Shown here: piece after piece, positions 48,448-58,519 of the stretch | Position numbering within the stretch: the stretch's first letter is position 1 | How the letters are laid out: each line of letters starts with the position of its first letter | DNA from: Hydrogenophaga sp. | GTDB taxonomy: Bacteria > Pseudomonadota > Gammaproteobacteria > Burkholderiales > Burkholderiaceae_C | Length of the DNA stretch: 64,000 nt | Assembly (NCBI GenBank): GCA_011391595.1 | Contig: JAABQG010000003.1 | Location: 1 to 64,000, forward strand | Direction of reading: 5' to 3' | Program-made: the position numbers and the translations under genes | The notes under the pieces: model-generated | What the model saw: the letters and a program-made list of their open reading frames with translations, nothing else | What the model was told of the DNA's origin: nothing | Databases searched by the model: none

Positions 48448-51400
48448 ATGCAAATCGATGAAGCTGTCGGTATCGTCAATCCGATCACCGGGGTCTCGGA
48501 CCTAGGCCCCTTGGCCTGGGTACTTGAAGAGCTTCGCAAATCGCTGGATGTCGCCAATAAATCCCTGAGGCGCTATGTCCGGGATGCGGATGCGGCACGT
48601 GGCACGGATCTCGGTTCGGTCGATGCCATTCAGTTGCGCATGGCCCGTCAGCAGATGCATCAGTCCGTGGGTGCGCTGGAGATGGTGGGACTTGTTGCGC
48701 CGGCGCACATGCTCAGGGCCATGGAATTGGCGGTCCAGCAGTTTGTCCAGCGGCCCGAGAAGTGCAATGAAGCGGCCGCGGCCATCCTGGAGCGAGCAAG
48801 CTTTGCGCTGGTCGAATACCTCGATGTGATCATGGCGGGAGGGCAGGAGTCTGCGGTGGGGCTGTTTCCCCACTACCGCGATGCCCAGTTGCTGGCGGGG
48901 GGCGACCGAATCCATCCTGCCGATTTATGGCCTCTTGTGTGGCGCTGGATTCGCCCGGAAATGGGGATGTCAGCCCCCGGAGAAGCGAGCGCGCAAACCG
49001 CTGATCGTGCGCGAATGGATCAGGCGGTGCTTCGTGTCATGCAGAAAGGGGATCCGAAGGCCGCCACAGAATTGCGAGATCTGAGCATGTCGATGGCCAG
49101 AGAGGCAGGCTCGGGTGAGTCCGCCATCTTCTGGTCAGTCAGTGCGGGCTATTTTGACGCGATCGCATGCGCCTTGCTGCCGGTGGATCTGTACGTCAAG
49201 AGGGCGGCATCGCAGGTGCTGATGCAGTACTCCGCCTTTGTTCGTGGGGACAAACATGTTTCCGAGCGGCTTGCAAAGGATTTGCTGTTCTTCTGCGCGC
49301 AGTCCGTGCCGCCGAACCCGCAGGAGGCGATTTGCCTCGACGCAGTTCGAAAGGCATACGGACTGAACCGTTTTGAGCCTGTGGACTATGAATTCAGGCG
49401 CTATGGCCGGTTTGACCCGGCCCTGCTGGCGCAGGCCCGCAAGAGAATTGATGTCGTCAAGGAAGCTTGGTCGGCCCTTTCCGGGGGGGACTCGGTTCGC
49501 CTGAAGAATGTGGTGGATCAGTTCAATCAGGTTGCGGATTCGATTCTCAAGCTTCACCCCGGGGGCGAGCGTCTGGCAGCAGGGCTACGGCATGCCGCAG
49601 AATTGACGGCTCGCTCAGGGAAGCCGCCTGGCGCAGAAGTCGCGCTGGAGGTGGCGACTTCTGTGCTCTATCTGGAGGCCGCGCTGGCTGACCGGGATCC
49701 TGACGACGGTGAACTGGCTGGACGAACCAATCGTCTGGCAGAGAGGCTGGAGCATGTTTGTGCCGGGGGCAGTGCCGAGCCTCTGGAGCACTGGATGGAG
49801 GAACTGTACCGTCGCGTCAGCGACCGGCAAACCATGGGTACAGTCGTCGGGGAATTACGGCTCACACTTTCCGAGGCCGAAAAGGCCCTTGACGAGTTTT
49901 TCAGAAATCCCGCGGACAAGGCCGTGTTGAACACAGTGCCCGCGTTGCTCGCCCAGATGCGTGGCGTATTGTCTGTACTGGGCTTGGACCAGGCGTCGCA
50001 AGCCGTTTTGCGGATGCGGGACGGTGTTGAGCAGTTCCTGGTCAAGGACGTCGATCCTTCGGCTGGAACTGAAATCGGCGCTTTCGACAAGCTGGGGAAC
50101 AACCTGGGTGCGCTGGGCTTCCTGATTGACATGCTCAACTACCAGCCAGCGCTCGCGCGAAAGCTGTTTGTCTATGACGCGGAGTTGGGCGAGCTTCGAC
50201 CCTTGATGGGGCGTTCTGGCTTGTCGTCGACCGAATCTGGTGGGAACATTCCGGAGGCATTGCCGGTGGCACAGCCGTCCAGCCTGCAGGCCACCCCGCT
50301 GGCGGGCGAGCCTGTTGCAGGTTCTCCGGAGCCGGTTGTTGAAGCCGACTGGTCCTTTGATCTCGATTTGCCGGGCCCGATCCCCGACGAGGTGCGCGCC
50401 CTCGCGAAGGAGGAAGCAGGAGTCCTGCCTGAATCCTTGCAGGACAGCCTGGAAATTGACAGACTGGGTCCGGTGCCTGAGATCCTCGAGCCCGGTGAGA
50501 CGCAGATCGAAGTGACGGAGTTCGAGGAAGACGATCTTCAGGGCATCTTCCTGGAAGAAGCCAACGAGGTGATCGACAACGGTTTGTTGGCCCTCGATAT
50601 GCTGGCGCTCGATCCGCTCGATCTGGCCCATCAAACCGTCCTGCGACGCGCATTCCACACGCTGAAGGGCAGTTCGCGGATGGTCGGTTTGATGGAGTTT
50701 GGTGAGGCGGCATGGTCACTTGAGCAACTGCTCAATGCATGGCTGTCGGAACAAAAGCCAGCGAGTGCCGAACTGTGCGGTCTGTCGCGTGAGGCGTTGA
50801 TGGCGTTTCAGCTTTGGGCGCACGATATTGCGCGTGGCGATGCCAGGCACTGGAGCGCCGCAGTTTTTCAAAGTTCGGCGGATGCACTGCGCAAGGACAA
50901 CAAGCGCTTGCCGCTTGTGTTGCCGGTATCGGCAGCTTTGCCCGATGGTCTGCCGCCCGACTCGCAAGACGATGTGGCGGCGCAGAGTGTCGCGCCATGG
51001 CTGGAAGAACTGGCACTGCCATCGGACGATGCTGTCGTCGCACTCGATTCTTCGTCAGAAGACGTTGCAACGGCCTTCAGCGACCTCGCCGAACCACCAG
51101 ATTCGATCGTCGCGTCGGAGCTGGTTCCGGCGACACCGACAGAGGCTTTCAGCGAACTGATAGAGATAGACCTCGAAAGTCTCGCGGCTGTCGCAGGCCA
51201 GCAGATCAGCGCGGAGGATGTCGCGGCGCCTGGGATTGCCGACTCGGCATTGGTTGGAGAAGTTGCCGCGACAGACGAGAGCCAGCGGGTGCCCGCAGAG
51301 ATCGAGATCGAAGAGGATCAGATCAAGGTCATCGGATCCTTGCGCATTGGCATTCCGCTCTACAACGTCTTTTTGAACGAGGCGGATGAGTGGTCGCGCC

Positions 51401-54378
51401 GTCTGTCTACACAGTTGACTGAATGGTCACTGGAGCTGCATCGACACGTTCCATTGGAGGCTGAGACGCTCGCCCATTCATTGGCTGGCAGTTCGGCGAC
51501 GGTGGGTTTTTCATCCTTGTCGGAAATGGCGCGGGCACTTGAGCACGCATTGCAGCGGATGCAGGGCCAAAACGGTGGCACGGAAACGCAGGGTCGCGTG
51601 TTCATGGACGCCGCGGAAGATATCCGCCGGATGCTGCATCAGTTCGCAGCGGGTTTCCTGAAAGAGCCGAATGCCGCGATTCTTGCCGAATTGAAGTCGT
51701 TGCAGCCCCGGGATGAAACCGTTGTATCCGAGAGCACCGTTGACGCCGATATCTTCGAACGCCATCACATTGAACCTCCCGAATCCGGGGACGAGGCGAC
51801 GGTGGAGGACGTTGTCATTGATCAAGTGCCTTTGACAGAAGTCTCATTGTCCATTGTCGAGGGATCAGAGCCGGCGTATGAAAGTGAGATTGTCGATTTT
51901 CTCAAAGAGGTCCAGGCGCCGTCACCAGAGCCCCTGCGCGTGGCGGAACGCCCCGTTGCCGAACGGTTTGCCCAGCGAGCCTTTGCCGGGCAGAACGTCG
52001 ATGCGGACGACATCGATCTGGTTGACGTACTTGACCCGGACCTGTTCCCGATCTTTGAGGACGAGGCCAGCGAACTCTTGCCGCAACTGGGTGGCGCCCT
52101 GAGGCAATGGGTGGCGCGGCCGGACAACAGCACAGCCCGCGGCGAGGTGTTGCGTACCCTGCATACGCTGAAAGGCAGTTCGCGTCTTGCAGGGGCGCTG
52201 CAGCTCGGTGAAATGGCTCACCGGATGGAGTCAGAAATAGAGAGCCTGGGATCGGAGTCCATTCAGAGCACTGAAATCGCGCCCTTGATGACCCGTCTTG
52301 ACGCGCTCGAAGGAAAGTTCGAGGCGCTTCGGCAGGTCAGCCTTCAGGTATTCATGCCAGAGGTTCTGCAAGCACCGGTCCCCGATGCTGTCGTTGAACC
52401 GGTCGCGCCTGTTGTGCCAGTTTCCATTGAAGCGGAAAAGGTTGTTGGGATTCGCGCGGAGATTGCCAAACCGTCGCCCATGCTGGTCGCGCCGGTCCGT
52501 GCAGCGGCCAACCAGGCAGTCCGGGTCCGTTCGCAGTTGCTGGACCGTCTGGTCAATCAGGCTGGCGAGGTCATGATCACGCGGTCGCGCCTGGAAGCGG
52601 AAATGGGCCAGTTGCGGGGATCATTGCAGGACCTTACAGGCAACCTGGATCGCCTTCGGCAGCAGCTTCGTGACATTGAGTTGCAGGCTGAGAGCCAGAT
52701 GCAGTCCCGCATGGCGCAGGCCAAGGATTCACAGCAAAACTTTGATCCGCTGGAGTTTGACCGCTTTACCCGGGTGCAGGAATTGACTCGGATGATGGCC
52801 GAATCCGTGAACGATGTGGCCACGGTGCAGCGCAACTTGCAGCGCACTGTCGAAGCGACGGAAGACGATCTGGTCGCGCAGGCGCGTCAGACGCGCGCTT
52901 TGCAGCAAGACTTGTTGCGCACGCGCATGATGGAGTTCGAAGGTATTTCGGAGCGTCTTTACCGGGTCGTGCGCCAAGCCTCCAAAGATACCGGCAAACA
53001 GGTCAAGCTTGACATCAACGGTGGATCCATCGAAATGGACCGGGGTGTCCTGGACCGCATGACGGCAGCGTTTGAACACCTGCTGAGAAATTGCGTGGTT
53101 CACGGCATTGAGAATCCGGTGGATCGGGCTGCCGCTGGCAAGGAGTTGACCGGCACGATCACGATCGATCTGCAGCAGGCGGGCAACGATGTTTCTGTGA
53201 CGTTCCGTGATGACGGTGCCGGACTGGACCTTCCCCGAATCCTGGAACGGGCGGTGGAGCACGGGTTGGTAGCCCCCGGGCATTCCTTGACCGACGATGA
53301 AGCGGCGAATCTGGTTTTCATGCCTGGTTTCACGACGACAACGGAGGTAACGGAACTGGCCGGGCGCGGCATCGGCATGGACGTTGTTCGTTCCGAGATT
53401 CAGGCCCTGGGTGGCCGGATTGAAACAACGACGCAGCGTGGTGCTGGCACGAGTTTCAAGCTGGTGTTGCCGTTGACAACAGCCGTGACGCAGGTGGTTG
53501 TGATGCGATCAGGGGCGATTTCAATGGGGGTTCCGGCGAACCTGGTGGAGTTGGTGCGTCGGGTATCAGAACGGGAACTGCAGCAGGCTTACAGCACGGG
53601 GGTTCTCGAATACGCCGGAGAGGCCGTGCCATTCTTCTGGTCTGGCGCGTTGTTGCAGTCTTCGCCTCGTAGTATCGAGCCGCCCGCGAAGACACTGCCC
53701 ATCGTGGTTTTCCGAAGCGCATCGCAGCGAGTAGCGGTTCACCTGGACGAAATCCTGGGCAATCAGGAAGCCGTGGTCAAGAATCTGGGGCCTCAGCTTT
53801 CACGTTTGCCCGGACTGGCTGGAATGACCGTGCTTGCTTCAGGGGCAGTGATCCTGATCTACAACCCGGTTGCGCTCGCCACTGTCTATGGGGAGCAGGC
53901 CCGTCAGTTCAGTGCGGCACAGGCCGAGGCCGAGACGCTTGAGGCGCAGACACGGCTTCCAGGGGCTCCGGCACGATCTGCAGGTGGAGCGGCTTCGCAG
54001 GTGCCGTTGATTCTGGTGGTTGATGATTCGATCACTGTGCGTCGGGTCACACAACGACTGCTGCAGCGCGAAGGGTATCGCGTTGCGCTGGCCGCGGATG
54101 GGCTGCAGGCGCTCGAACGCCTGCAGGAAGAACAGCCGGTGGTGGTCCTTTCGGATATCGAGATGCCGCGGATGGACGGATTTGATCTGGCGCGCAACAT
54201 CAGGGGTGATGAGCGCCTGAAGCAGCTGCCGATCATCATGATCACATCGCGTATCGCAGAAAAGCACAAGGAGCATGCCCTGGCTCTCGGCGTCAATCAT
54301 TACCTTGGCAAGCCCTACTCAGAAGAGGAACTGCTCAGTCTGGTGAGGCGCTATATCAAAGCCCCGGTTTCTGCCTGA
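48448..54378 (+). CDS. chpA: ChpA/PilL hybrid histidine kinase with multiple phosphotransfer domains
   Basis: A 1976-residue CheA-type kinase. Hpt domains with identifiable phospho-His are at H737 (HTLKGSSRMVG) and H1239 (HTLKGSSRLAG). A third, H1010 (HSLAGSSATVG), lacks the usual lysine. Earlier Hpt-like helical domains (about 1-700) are degenerate. The dimerisation region (about 1355-1400) leads to the ATPase domain (HLLRNCVVHGIENPVDR; FRDDGAGLDLPRI; GRGIGMDVVRSEI), a CheW-like domain (about 1660-1800) and a C-terminal receiver with phospho-Asp D1903 (VVLSDIEMPRMDGFDLA). It would phosphorylate PilG and PilH. It follows pilJ by 60 bp; pilK, chpB and chpC are absent. Confidence 0.92.
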   Translation: MQIDEAVGIVNPITGVSDLGPLAWVLEELRKSLDVANKSLRRYVRDADAARGTDLGSVDAIQLRMARQQMHQSVGALEMVGLVAPAHMLRAMELAVQQFVQRPEKCNEAAAAILERASFALVEYLDVIMAGGQESAVGLFPHYRDAQLLAGGDRIHPADLWPLVWRWIRPEMGMSAPGEASAQTADRARMDQAVLRVMQKGDPKAATELRDLSMSMAREAGSGESAIFWSVSAGYFDAIACALLPVDLYVKRAASQVLMQYSAFVRGDKHVSERLAKDLLFFCAQSVPPNPQEAICLDAVRKAYGLNRFEPVDYEFRRYGRFDPALLAQARKRIDVVKEAWSALSGGDSVRLKNVVDQFNQVADSILKLHPGGERLAAGLRHAAELTARSGKPPGAEVALEVATSVLYLEAALADRDPDDGELAGRTNRLAERLEHVCAGGSAEPLEHWMEELYRRVSDRQTMGTVVGELRLTLSEAEKALDEFFRNPADKAVLNTVPALLAQMRGVLSVLGLDQASQAVLRMRDGVEQFLVKDVDPSAGTEIGAFDKLGNNLGALGFLIDMLNYQPALARKLFVYDAELGELRPLMGRSGLSSTESGGNIPEALPVAQPSSLQATPLAGEPVAGSPEPVVEADWSFDLDLPGPIPDEVRALAKEEAGVLPESLQDSLEIDRLGPVPEILEPGETQIEVTEFEEDDLQGIFLEEANEVIDNGLLALDMLALDPLDLAHQTVLRRAFHTLKGSSRMVGLMEFGEAAWSLEQLLNAWLSEQKPASAELCGLSREALMAFQLWAHDIARGDARHWSAAVFQSSADALRKDNKRLPLVLPVSAALPDGLPPDSQDDVAAQSVAPWLEELALPSDDAVVALDSSSEDVATAFSDLAEPPDSIVASELVPATPTEAFSELIEIDLESLAAVAGQQISAEDVAAPGIADSALVGEVAATDESQRVPAEIEIEEDQIKVIGSLRIGIPLYNVFLNEADEWSRRLSTQLTEWSLELHRHVPLEAETLAHSLAGSSATVGFSSLSEMARALEHALQRMQGQNGGTETQGRVFMDAAEDIRRMLHQFAAGFLKEPNAAILAELKSLQPRDETVVSESTVDADIFERHHIEPPESGDEATVEDVVIDQVPLTEVSLSIVEGSEPAYESEIVDFLKEVQAPSPEPLRVAERPVAERFAQRAFAGQNVDADDIDLVDVLDPDLFPIFEDEASELLPQLGGALRQWVARPDNSTARGEVLRTLHTLKGSSRLAGALQLGEMAHRMESEIESLGSESIQSTEIAPLMTRLDALEGKFEALRQVSLQVFMPEVLQAPVPDAVVEPVAPVVPVSIEAEKVVGIRAEIAKPSPMLVAPVRAAANQAVRVRSQLLDRLVNQAGEVMITRSRLEAEMGQLRGSLQDLTGNLDRLRQQLRDIELQAESQMQSRMAQAKDSQQNFDPLEFDRFTRVQELTRMMAESVNDVATVQRNLQRTVEATEDDLVAQARQTRALQQDLLRTRMMEFEGISERLYRVVRQASKDTGKQVKLDINGGSIEMDRGVLDRMTAAFEHLLRNCVVHGIENPVDRAAAGKELTGTITIDLQQAGNDVSVTFRDDGAGLDLPRILERAVEHGLVAPGHSLTDDEAANLVFMPGFTTTTEVTELAGRGIGMDVVRSEIQALGGRIETTTQRGAGTSFKLVLPLTTAVTQVVVMRSGAISMGVPANLVELVRRVSERELQQAYSTGVLEYAGEAVPFFWSGALLQSSPRSIEPPAKTLPIVVFRSASQRVAVHLDEILGNQEAVVKNLGPQLSRLPGLAGMTVLASGAVILIYNPVALATVYGEQARQFSAAQAEAETLEAQTRLPGAPARSAGGAASQVPLILVVDDSITVRRVTQRLLQREGYRVALAADGLQALERLQEEQPVVVLSDIEMPRMDGFDLARNIRGDERLKQLPIIMITSRIAEKHKEHALALGVNHYLGKPYSEEELLSLVRRYIKAPVSA

Positions 54379-54395
54379 CCCTGCCAGGTTTCCAG

Positions 54396-54415
54396 CGCCA
54401 CCGTGATAGGTGGCG
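54396..54415. terminator. Stem-loop between chpA and phrB
   Basis: CGCCACC (54396-54402) and GGTGGCG (54409-54415) form a perfect 7-bp stem with a 6-nt loop in the 39-bp gap between convergent genes. There is no clear T-run, so it may be only a weak terminator. Confidence 0.45.
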
Positions 54416-54417
54416 GG

Positions 54418-55899
54418 CTAGTGCTGGTCGGTTTTCTTGACCACCGCGTACCGCTTCAGGGTTCTTTCCCGCGCTTGTCCATGCGCCACCAAAGGACGGG
54501 GATAACTTTTTCCGAGTTCCACACCGGCATCCAACAGTTCAACGGGTGTCGCTTCCCAGGGCGCGTGCAGCGCCTTCCCCTTCAGCGCGGAGAGTGCCGG
54601 GACATACCGACGAATGAACTTGCCCTCAGCATCGAACTTCTCGCTCTGGCTCACGGGGTTGAAGATGCGGAAGTAGGGCTGTGCATCACAACCACCGGAA
54701 CTGGACCATTGCCATCCCCCATTGTTGGCGGCAAGATCGAAATCGTTGAGTTTTTCAGAAAAATAGCGCTCTCCCCAACGCCAATCGACCCCCAGATCCT
54801 TGACCAGAAAGCTGGCAACCACCATACGTAAACGGTTGTGCATATAGCCGGTCTGATTGATCTGTGCCATTGCCGCGTCGACTAACGGATAGCCGGTCTT
54901 CCCGTCACACCAGGCGTTGAAAAGTGCTTCGGCATGTTTGCCATGCTCCCAAACAATGTTGTCGTATTCTGGTTTGAAACTTCGCGTTGCAACATGCGGG
55001 AAATTGGCCAGAACCTGAAAATAGAAATCCCGCCATATCAGTTCCCCCAGCCAGACACTGGCGCCCTGGCTGCCCTCCACCATCCGTCTATGTGCAACAC
55101 CGGCAAGCTGTCGGATGGAAACCGTGCCAAAGCGCAGGTGGACGCTCAGGTAGCTGGGGCCCTTGATAGCCGGAAAGTCGCGGGCCTCGTGGTAGCGGTC
55201 AATCCGCTCCAGGAAGTCTGCAAGGAGCCGCTGGCCGCCGCGTGCGCCGGTCGGCATCCTCATCTCGGCGAGATTGGTGCCCTCAAAGTCGATGTCGCTG
55301 AGCGTCGGTACCGGGTTGCAATGCCCGGCAGGTCTTGCTGCCAGAGCTGTCGCATACGGGGTCACAGGGTAGGCCTGGACGTCATCGCTGTCCAGTTTTT
55401 TCAGCCAGGCGTTCTTGTAGGGGGTATAGACACCGTAAGGCCTGCCATTTTGTGTCAATATTTCTTCGCGTTCGAAGATGACATGATCCTTGCATGTATG
55501 GAGCGATATTCCGGCGTTCGCCAGTGCGCCGCGCACCGCGGCATCCCTGGCCATCGCCTGTGGCTCATAGTCATGGCTCGCAAATACCGCTTGAACGCCG
55601 AGTTTTCCCGCGAGATGGGGGATTTCGTGTCCGGCCGTGCCGTGGAGCACGATCAAGCCCGCGTCGGTGCGACCCGAGAGGTCGCGCAGCGCCGCGTCCA
55701 GTTCCACCAGCGACTCGCGGATGAACTCGACGCGCCGGTCGGCGCGCGGAAGAGGATCAAGAATGTCACAGTCGAAAACAAAGACGCAATGCAATTGCCC
55801 GCAGCTTCTCAGTGCGTGGTACAAGGCCGCGTTGTCGTCTGCACGCAGATCCCTGCGGAACCACATCAGGCCGTTATGGAAAGGCTTGTCCTTGTTCAC
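54418..55899 (-). CDS. phrB: Deoxyribodipyrimidine photolyase (class I CPD)
   Basis: A 493-residue light-driven DNA repair enzyme splitting cyclobutane pyrimidine dimers. The N-terminal antenna domain starts GLMWFRRDLRADDNAAL. The C-terminal FAD domain has WRDFYFQVLANFP, KTGYPLVDAAMAQINQTGYMHNRLRMVVASFLVKDLG and AANNGGWQWSSSGGCDAQPYFRIFNP. The start is GTG 55899 or, less likely, ATG 55866; homologues usually have about 8-11 residues before GLMWFRRDLR. It is divergent from yqgE with only 15 bp between starts if GTG is used. Confidence 0.93.
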   Translation of the reverse strand: MNKDKPFHNGLMWFRRDLRADDNAALYHALRSCGQLHCVFVFDCDILDPLPRADRRVEFIRESLVELDAALRDLSGRTDAGLIVLHGTAGHEIPHLAGKLGVQAVFASHDYEPQAMARDAAVRGALANAGISLHTCKDHVIFEREEILTQNGRPYGVYTPYKNAWLKKLDSDDVQAYPVTPYATALAARPAGHCNPVPTLSDIDFEGTNLAEMRMPTGARGGQRLLADFLERIDRYHEARDFPAIKGPSYLSVHLRFGTVSIRQLAGVAHRRMVEGSQGASVWLGELIWRDFYFQVLANFPHVATRSFKPEYDNIVWEHGKHAEALFNAWCDGKTGYPLVDAAMAQINQTGYMHNRLRMVVASFLVKDLGVDWRWGERYFSEKLNDFDLAANNGGWQWSSSGGCDAQPYFRIFNPVSQSEKFDAEGKFIRRYVPALSALKGKALHAPWEATPVELLDAGVELGKSYPRPLVAHGQARERTLKRYAVVKKTDQH

Positions 55900-55914
55900 C
55901 GCTAAAATTCCTTC

Positions 55915-56514
55915 ATGCCCGCCGATTCTGCTCCAATCAATCTGACGCATCACTTCCTGATTGCGATGCCCGGGTTGGAAGACGAGACATTTAACAAAAG
56001 CGTGGTCTACCTCTGCGAACACAACCAGCGGGGCGCGCTGGGACTGATCATCAACAAGCCCAGTGACGTTAACCTGAAACGTCTTTTTGACAAAGTCGAG
56101 TTGCCCCTGCATCGCCCCGATCTGTCGAAGGCGCTTGTCTTTCAGGGGGGGCCGATGCAGACCGAGCGTGGTTTTGTCCTGCATGATTCCATGATCAGCA
56201 GTGGCGCGCATTCTGATGAGTTGGCCTATGCATCGACGATGGTCATTCCAGGCGGCTTGGAGATGACAACGTCTCGAGACGTTCTGGAAGCACTGTCAAG
56301 CGGCTTCGGACCCCGTCGCGTGCTGGTTTCTCTCGGCTATTCCGCATGGGGTGAGGGGCAACTCGAAACAGAACTTGGCGAAAACACCTGGTTGACCGTG
56401 GGGGCCGACCCGGAGGTCATTTTCGAAACACCTTTCGAGCAACGCTATGACCGGGCGCTTGGTTTGCTGGGTCTGCAGGCCTGGATGCTGTCGCCTCATG
56501 CGGGGCATGCATGA
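55915..56514 (+). CDS. yqgE: YqgE/AlgH family protein (UPF0301)
   Basis: A 199-residue protein starting MPADSAPINLTHHFLIAMPGLEDETFNKSVVYLCEH. The UPF0301 core FQGGPMQTERGFVLHDS and LVSLGYSAWGEGQLETELGENTWLTV are both clear. Called AlgH in Pseudomonas, where it was linked to alginate regulation; function is not settled. It overlaps ruvX by 4 bp and leads the yqgE-ruvX-pyrR-pyrB run. Confidence 0.93.
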   Translation: MPADSAPINLTHHFLIAMPGLEDETFNKSVVYLCEHNQRGALGLIINKPSDVNLKRLFDKVELPLHRPDLSKALVFQGGPMQTERGFVLHDSMISSGAHSDELAYASTMVIPGGLEMTTSRDVLEALSSGFGPRRVLVSLGYSAWGEGQLETELGENTWLTVGADPEVIFETPFEQRYDRALGLLGLQAWMLSPHAGHA

Positions 56515-56924
56515 GCACTATCGTGCCCGATGTGCCCGCCCACCTCCATACTTTTCTGGCACTGGATTTTGGGCTCAAGCGCACGGGCATTGCGGTGGGC
56601 AATCGCCTGACCCGGTGCGCCACGCCTCAGCCCACGATCAAGGCCGAAGGCGATGCTCGGTTCGTACATATTGCGGCACGGATCAGGGAATGGCAACCAG
56701 ACGCGCTGGTGGTCGGCATTCCCTTTCACCCCGACGGCGCGGCGCACGACAACACACGCCATGCCCAGCGTTTTTCACGTCAACTTCAGGGGCGCTTCGG
56801 ATTGCCAGTGTTTGAGGTCGATGAACGCTACAGCACCACCGAGGCGCTGCAAATTGGCGCGCCTGACGCCGATGCTGCGGCCGCCGGCATCATTCTTGAA
56901 CAGTTTCTGAGGAGCATTCCATGA
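56511..56924 (+). CDS. ruvX: RuvX/YqgF, putative Holliday-junction resolvase or rRNA-processing nuclease
   Basis: A 137-residue RNase H-fold protein with FLALDFGLKRTGIAVGNRLT (first catalytic Asp), VGIPFHPDGAAHD and the C-terminal DERYSTTEAL motif. The family is essential in E. coli and has been implicated in 16S rRNA 5'-end maturation as well as named a resolvase. It is coupled on both sides by 4-bp overlaps with yqgE and pyrR. Confidence 0.93.
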   Translation: MSTIVPDVPAHLHTFLALDFGLKRTGIAVGNRLTRCATPQPTIKAEGDARFVHIAARIREWQPDALVVGIPFHPDGAAHDNTRHAQRFSRQLQGRFGLPVFEVDERYSTTEALQIGAPDADAAAAGIILEQFLRSIP

Positions 56925-57454
56925 ACACGCAGAGTGAAGATGCCGAGGTGCCGGGCACCGGGGCCTTGCTCCTGGATGCCGAGGCGCTGTACCGTGAGCT
57001 GCTGCTGGGTGTACGCGCCCTGTGCACGCCGCAGACCCGCCTGGTAGGGATCACTTCGGGGGGCGCTTGGCTGGCCGAGCGAATGCAGAAGGACTTGAAG
57101 TTGCCCGGAGAAGCTGGCACGATTTCATCGGCCATGCACCGTGACGATTTTGCGAAACGGGGACTTTCGTCCGGCGGACAGACGCTTTTGCCTTTTGACG
57201 TCAACGGCGCAGAAATTGTCTTGCTGGATGATGTTCTCTACACCGGCCGGACAATCCGCGCGGTCATCAACGAGCTGTTTGACTATGGTCGGCCTGCCAG
57301 TGTCAAACTGGTCGTTCTGGTCGACCGGGGCGGGCGCGAACTTCCCGTGCAGGCAGACCTCGCTGTAGCGCGTGTCACGTTGCCATCCTCCCGGTCCCTG
57401 GCGCTCGCGCGGGACGCTGCGGGCGTGTTCAGTTTTCACGTCGAGGGTCAGTGA
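56921..57454 (+). CDS. pyrR: PyrR, bifunctional pyrimidine regulator/uracil phosphoribosyltransferase family
   Basis: A 177-residue PRT-fold protein. The PRPP-binding loop is [25 protein letters not shown], and [17 protein letters not shown] and [12 protein letters not shown] are typical. In Gram-positives PyrR binds RNA; in Gram-negatives it likely acts mainly as an enzyme, and no PyrR-type RNA leader is seen here. It overlaps ruvX and abuts pyrB, whose product is the transcarbamylase. Confidence 0.92.
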   Translation: MNTQSEDAEVPGTGALLLDAEALYRELLLGVRALCTPQTRLVGITSGGAWLAERMQKDLKLPGEAGTISSAMHRDDFAKRGLSSGGQTLLPFDVNGAEIVLLDDVLYTGRTIRAVINELFDYGRPASVKLVVLVDRGGRELPVQADLAVARVTLPSSRSLALARDAAGVFSFHVEGQ

Positions 57455-57456
57455 GC

Positions 57457-58419
57457 ATGCTCTACAAGCGCAACCCCCAGTTGAACAGCAACGGTGAACT
57501 GGTTCACCTTCTCTCCACCGAAGGCCTGTCCCGGGAAATCCTGACGCACATCCTGGACATCGCAGCGAATTTTGTCAGCGTCAGCGACCGCGAAGTGAAA
57601 AAGGTGCCGCTGCTGCGCGGGAAGAGTGTCTTCAACCTGTTCTTCGAAAATTCAACACGGACCCGTACCACCTTCGAGATCGCCGCCACACGGCTGTCGG
57701 CGGATGTGATCAATCTGGACATTGCGCGGTCCTCGGCGTCAAAGGGCGAATCACTGCTCGACACCATTGCCAACCTCAGCGCGATGGCCGCCGACATTTT
57801 TGTGGTGCGCCACAGCGAGTCCGGCGCACCCTACCTGATCGCTCAGCACGTGGCGCCGCATGTGCATGTCATCAATGCGGGTGACGGGCGCCATGCTCAT
57901 CCGACGCAGGGCCTGCTGGACATGTACACCATCCGGCACTACAAGAAGGATTTTTCCAGCCTCACCGTGGCGATCGTGGGCGACGTGCTGCATTCCCGCG
58001 TGGCGCGTTCCGACATTCACGCGCTGACCACGCTGGGATGCGCCGAAGTCCGTGTGGTCGGTCCCAAGACGCTCGTGCCGGTTGACATGGCGCAAATGGG
58101 AGTTCGGGTGTGCCACACGCTGGAAGAGGGCATCAAGGACTGTGACGTGGTCATCATGTTGCGGCTGCAGAACGAACGCATGAGCGGCGCGTTGCTGCCA
58201 TCGAGCCAGGAATTTTTCAAGAGCTTCGGACTCACGCCCGAAAAACTCCAGCTGGCACGGCCTGACGCAATCGTGATGCATCCTGGTCCGATCAACCGGG
58301 GGGTTGAAATTGATTCGGCCGTGGTTGACGGGCAGCAAAGCGTGATCCTCCCGCAAGTCACCTTTGGCATCGCGGTGCGCATGGCCGTGATGAGTATCGT
58401 GGCCGGCAACGAGGCATGA
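57457..58419 (+). CDS. pyrB: PyrB, aspartate carbamoyltransferase catalytic subunit
   Basis: A 320-residue enzyme. ATG 57457 ([19 protein letters not shown]) has GAGGG 9 nt upstream, making it better than GTG 57451. The carbamoyl phosphate site is [23 protein letters not shown], and the aspartate-site loop [15 protein letters not shown] is present. Condenses carbamoyl phosphate and aspartate in pyrimidine synthesis. In pseudomonads this class of enzyme needs an inactive dihydroorotase-like partner (PyrC'), encoded here by the next gene. Confidence 0.96.
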   Translation: MLYKRNPQLNSNGELVHLLSTEGLSREILTHILDIAANFVSVSDREVKKVPLLRGKSVFNLFFENSTRTRTTFEIAATRLSADVINLDIARSSASKGESLLDTIANLSAMAADIFVVRHSESGAPYLIAQHVAPHVHVINAGDGRHAHPTQGLLDMYTIRHYKKDFSSLTVAIVGDVLHSRVARSDIHALTTLGCAEVRVVGPKTLVPVDMAQMGVRVCHTLEEGIKDCDVVIMLRLQNERMSGALLPSSQEFFKSFGLTPEKLQLARPDAIVMHPGPINRGVEIDSAVVDGQQSVILPQVTFGIAVRMAVMSIVAGNEA

Positions 58420-58519
58420 GCATGGCCCCTTGCCCGCCATTTGGTTCACTGTCCCCAGCAGGCTTGGGGCGGCCCGGTGTTTCCGCTCCTGACCTTGAAG
58501 ATTCAGTGAAAGATCAATC

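Noticed and set aside
55900-56211. N-terminal extension of the photolyase
   Set aside because: Antisense to yqgE; photolyases begin just before WFRRDLR.
56921-57454. PyrR-type RNA attenuator before pyr genes
   Set aside because: pyrR and pyrB are packed without a leader or terminator between them, so Gram-positive style PyrR attenuation has no place here.
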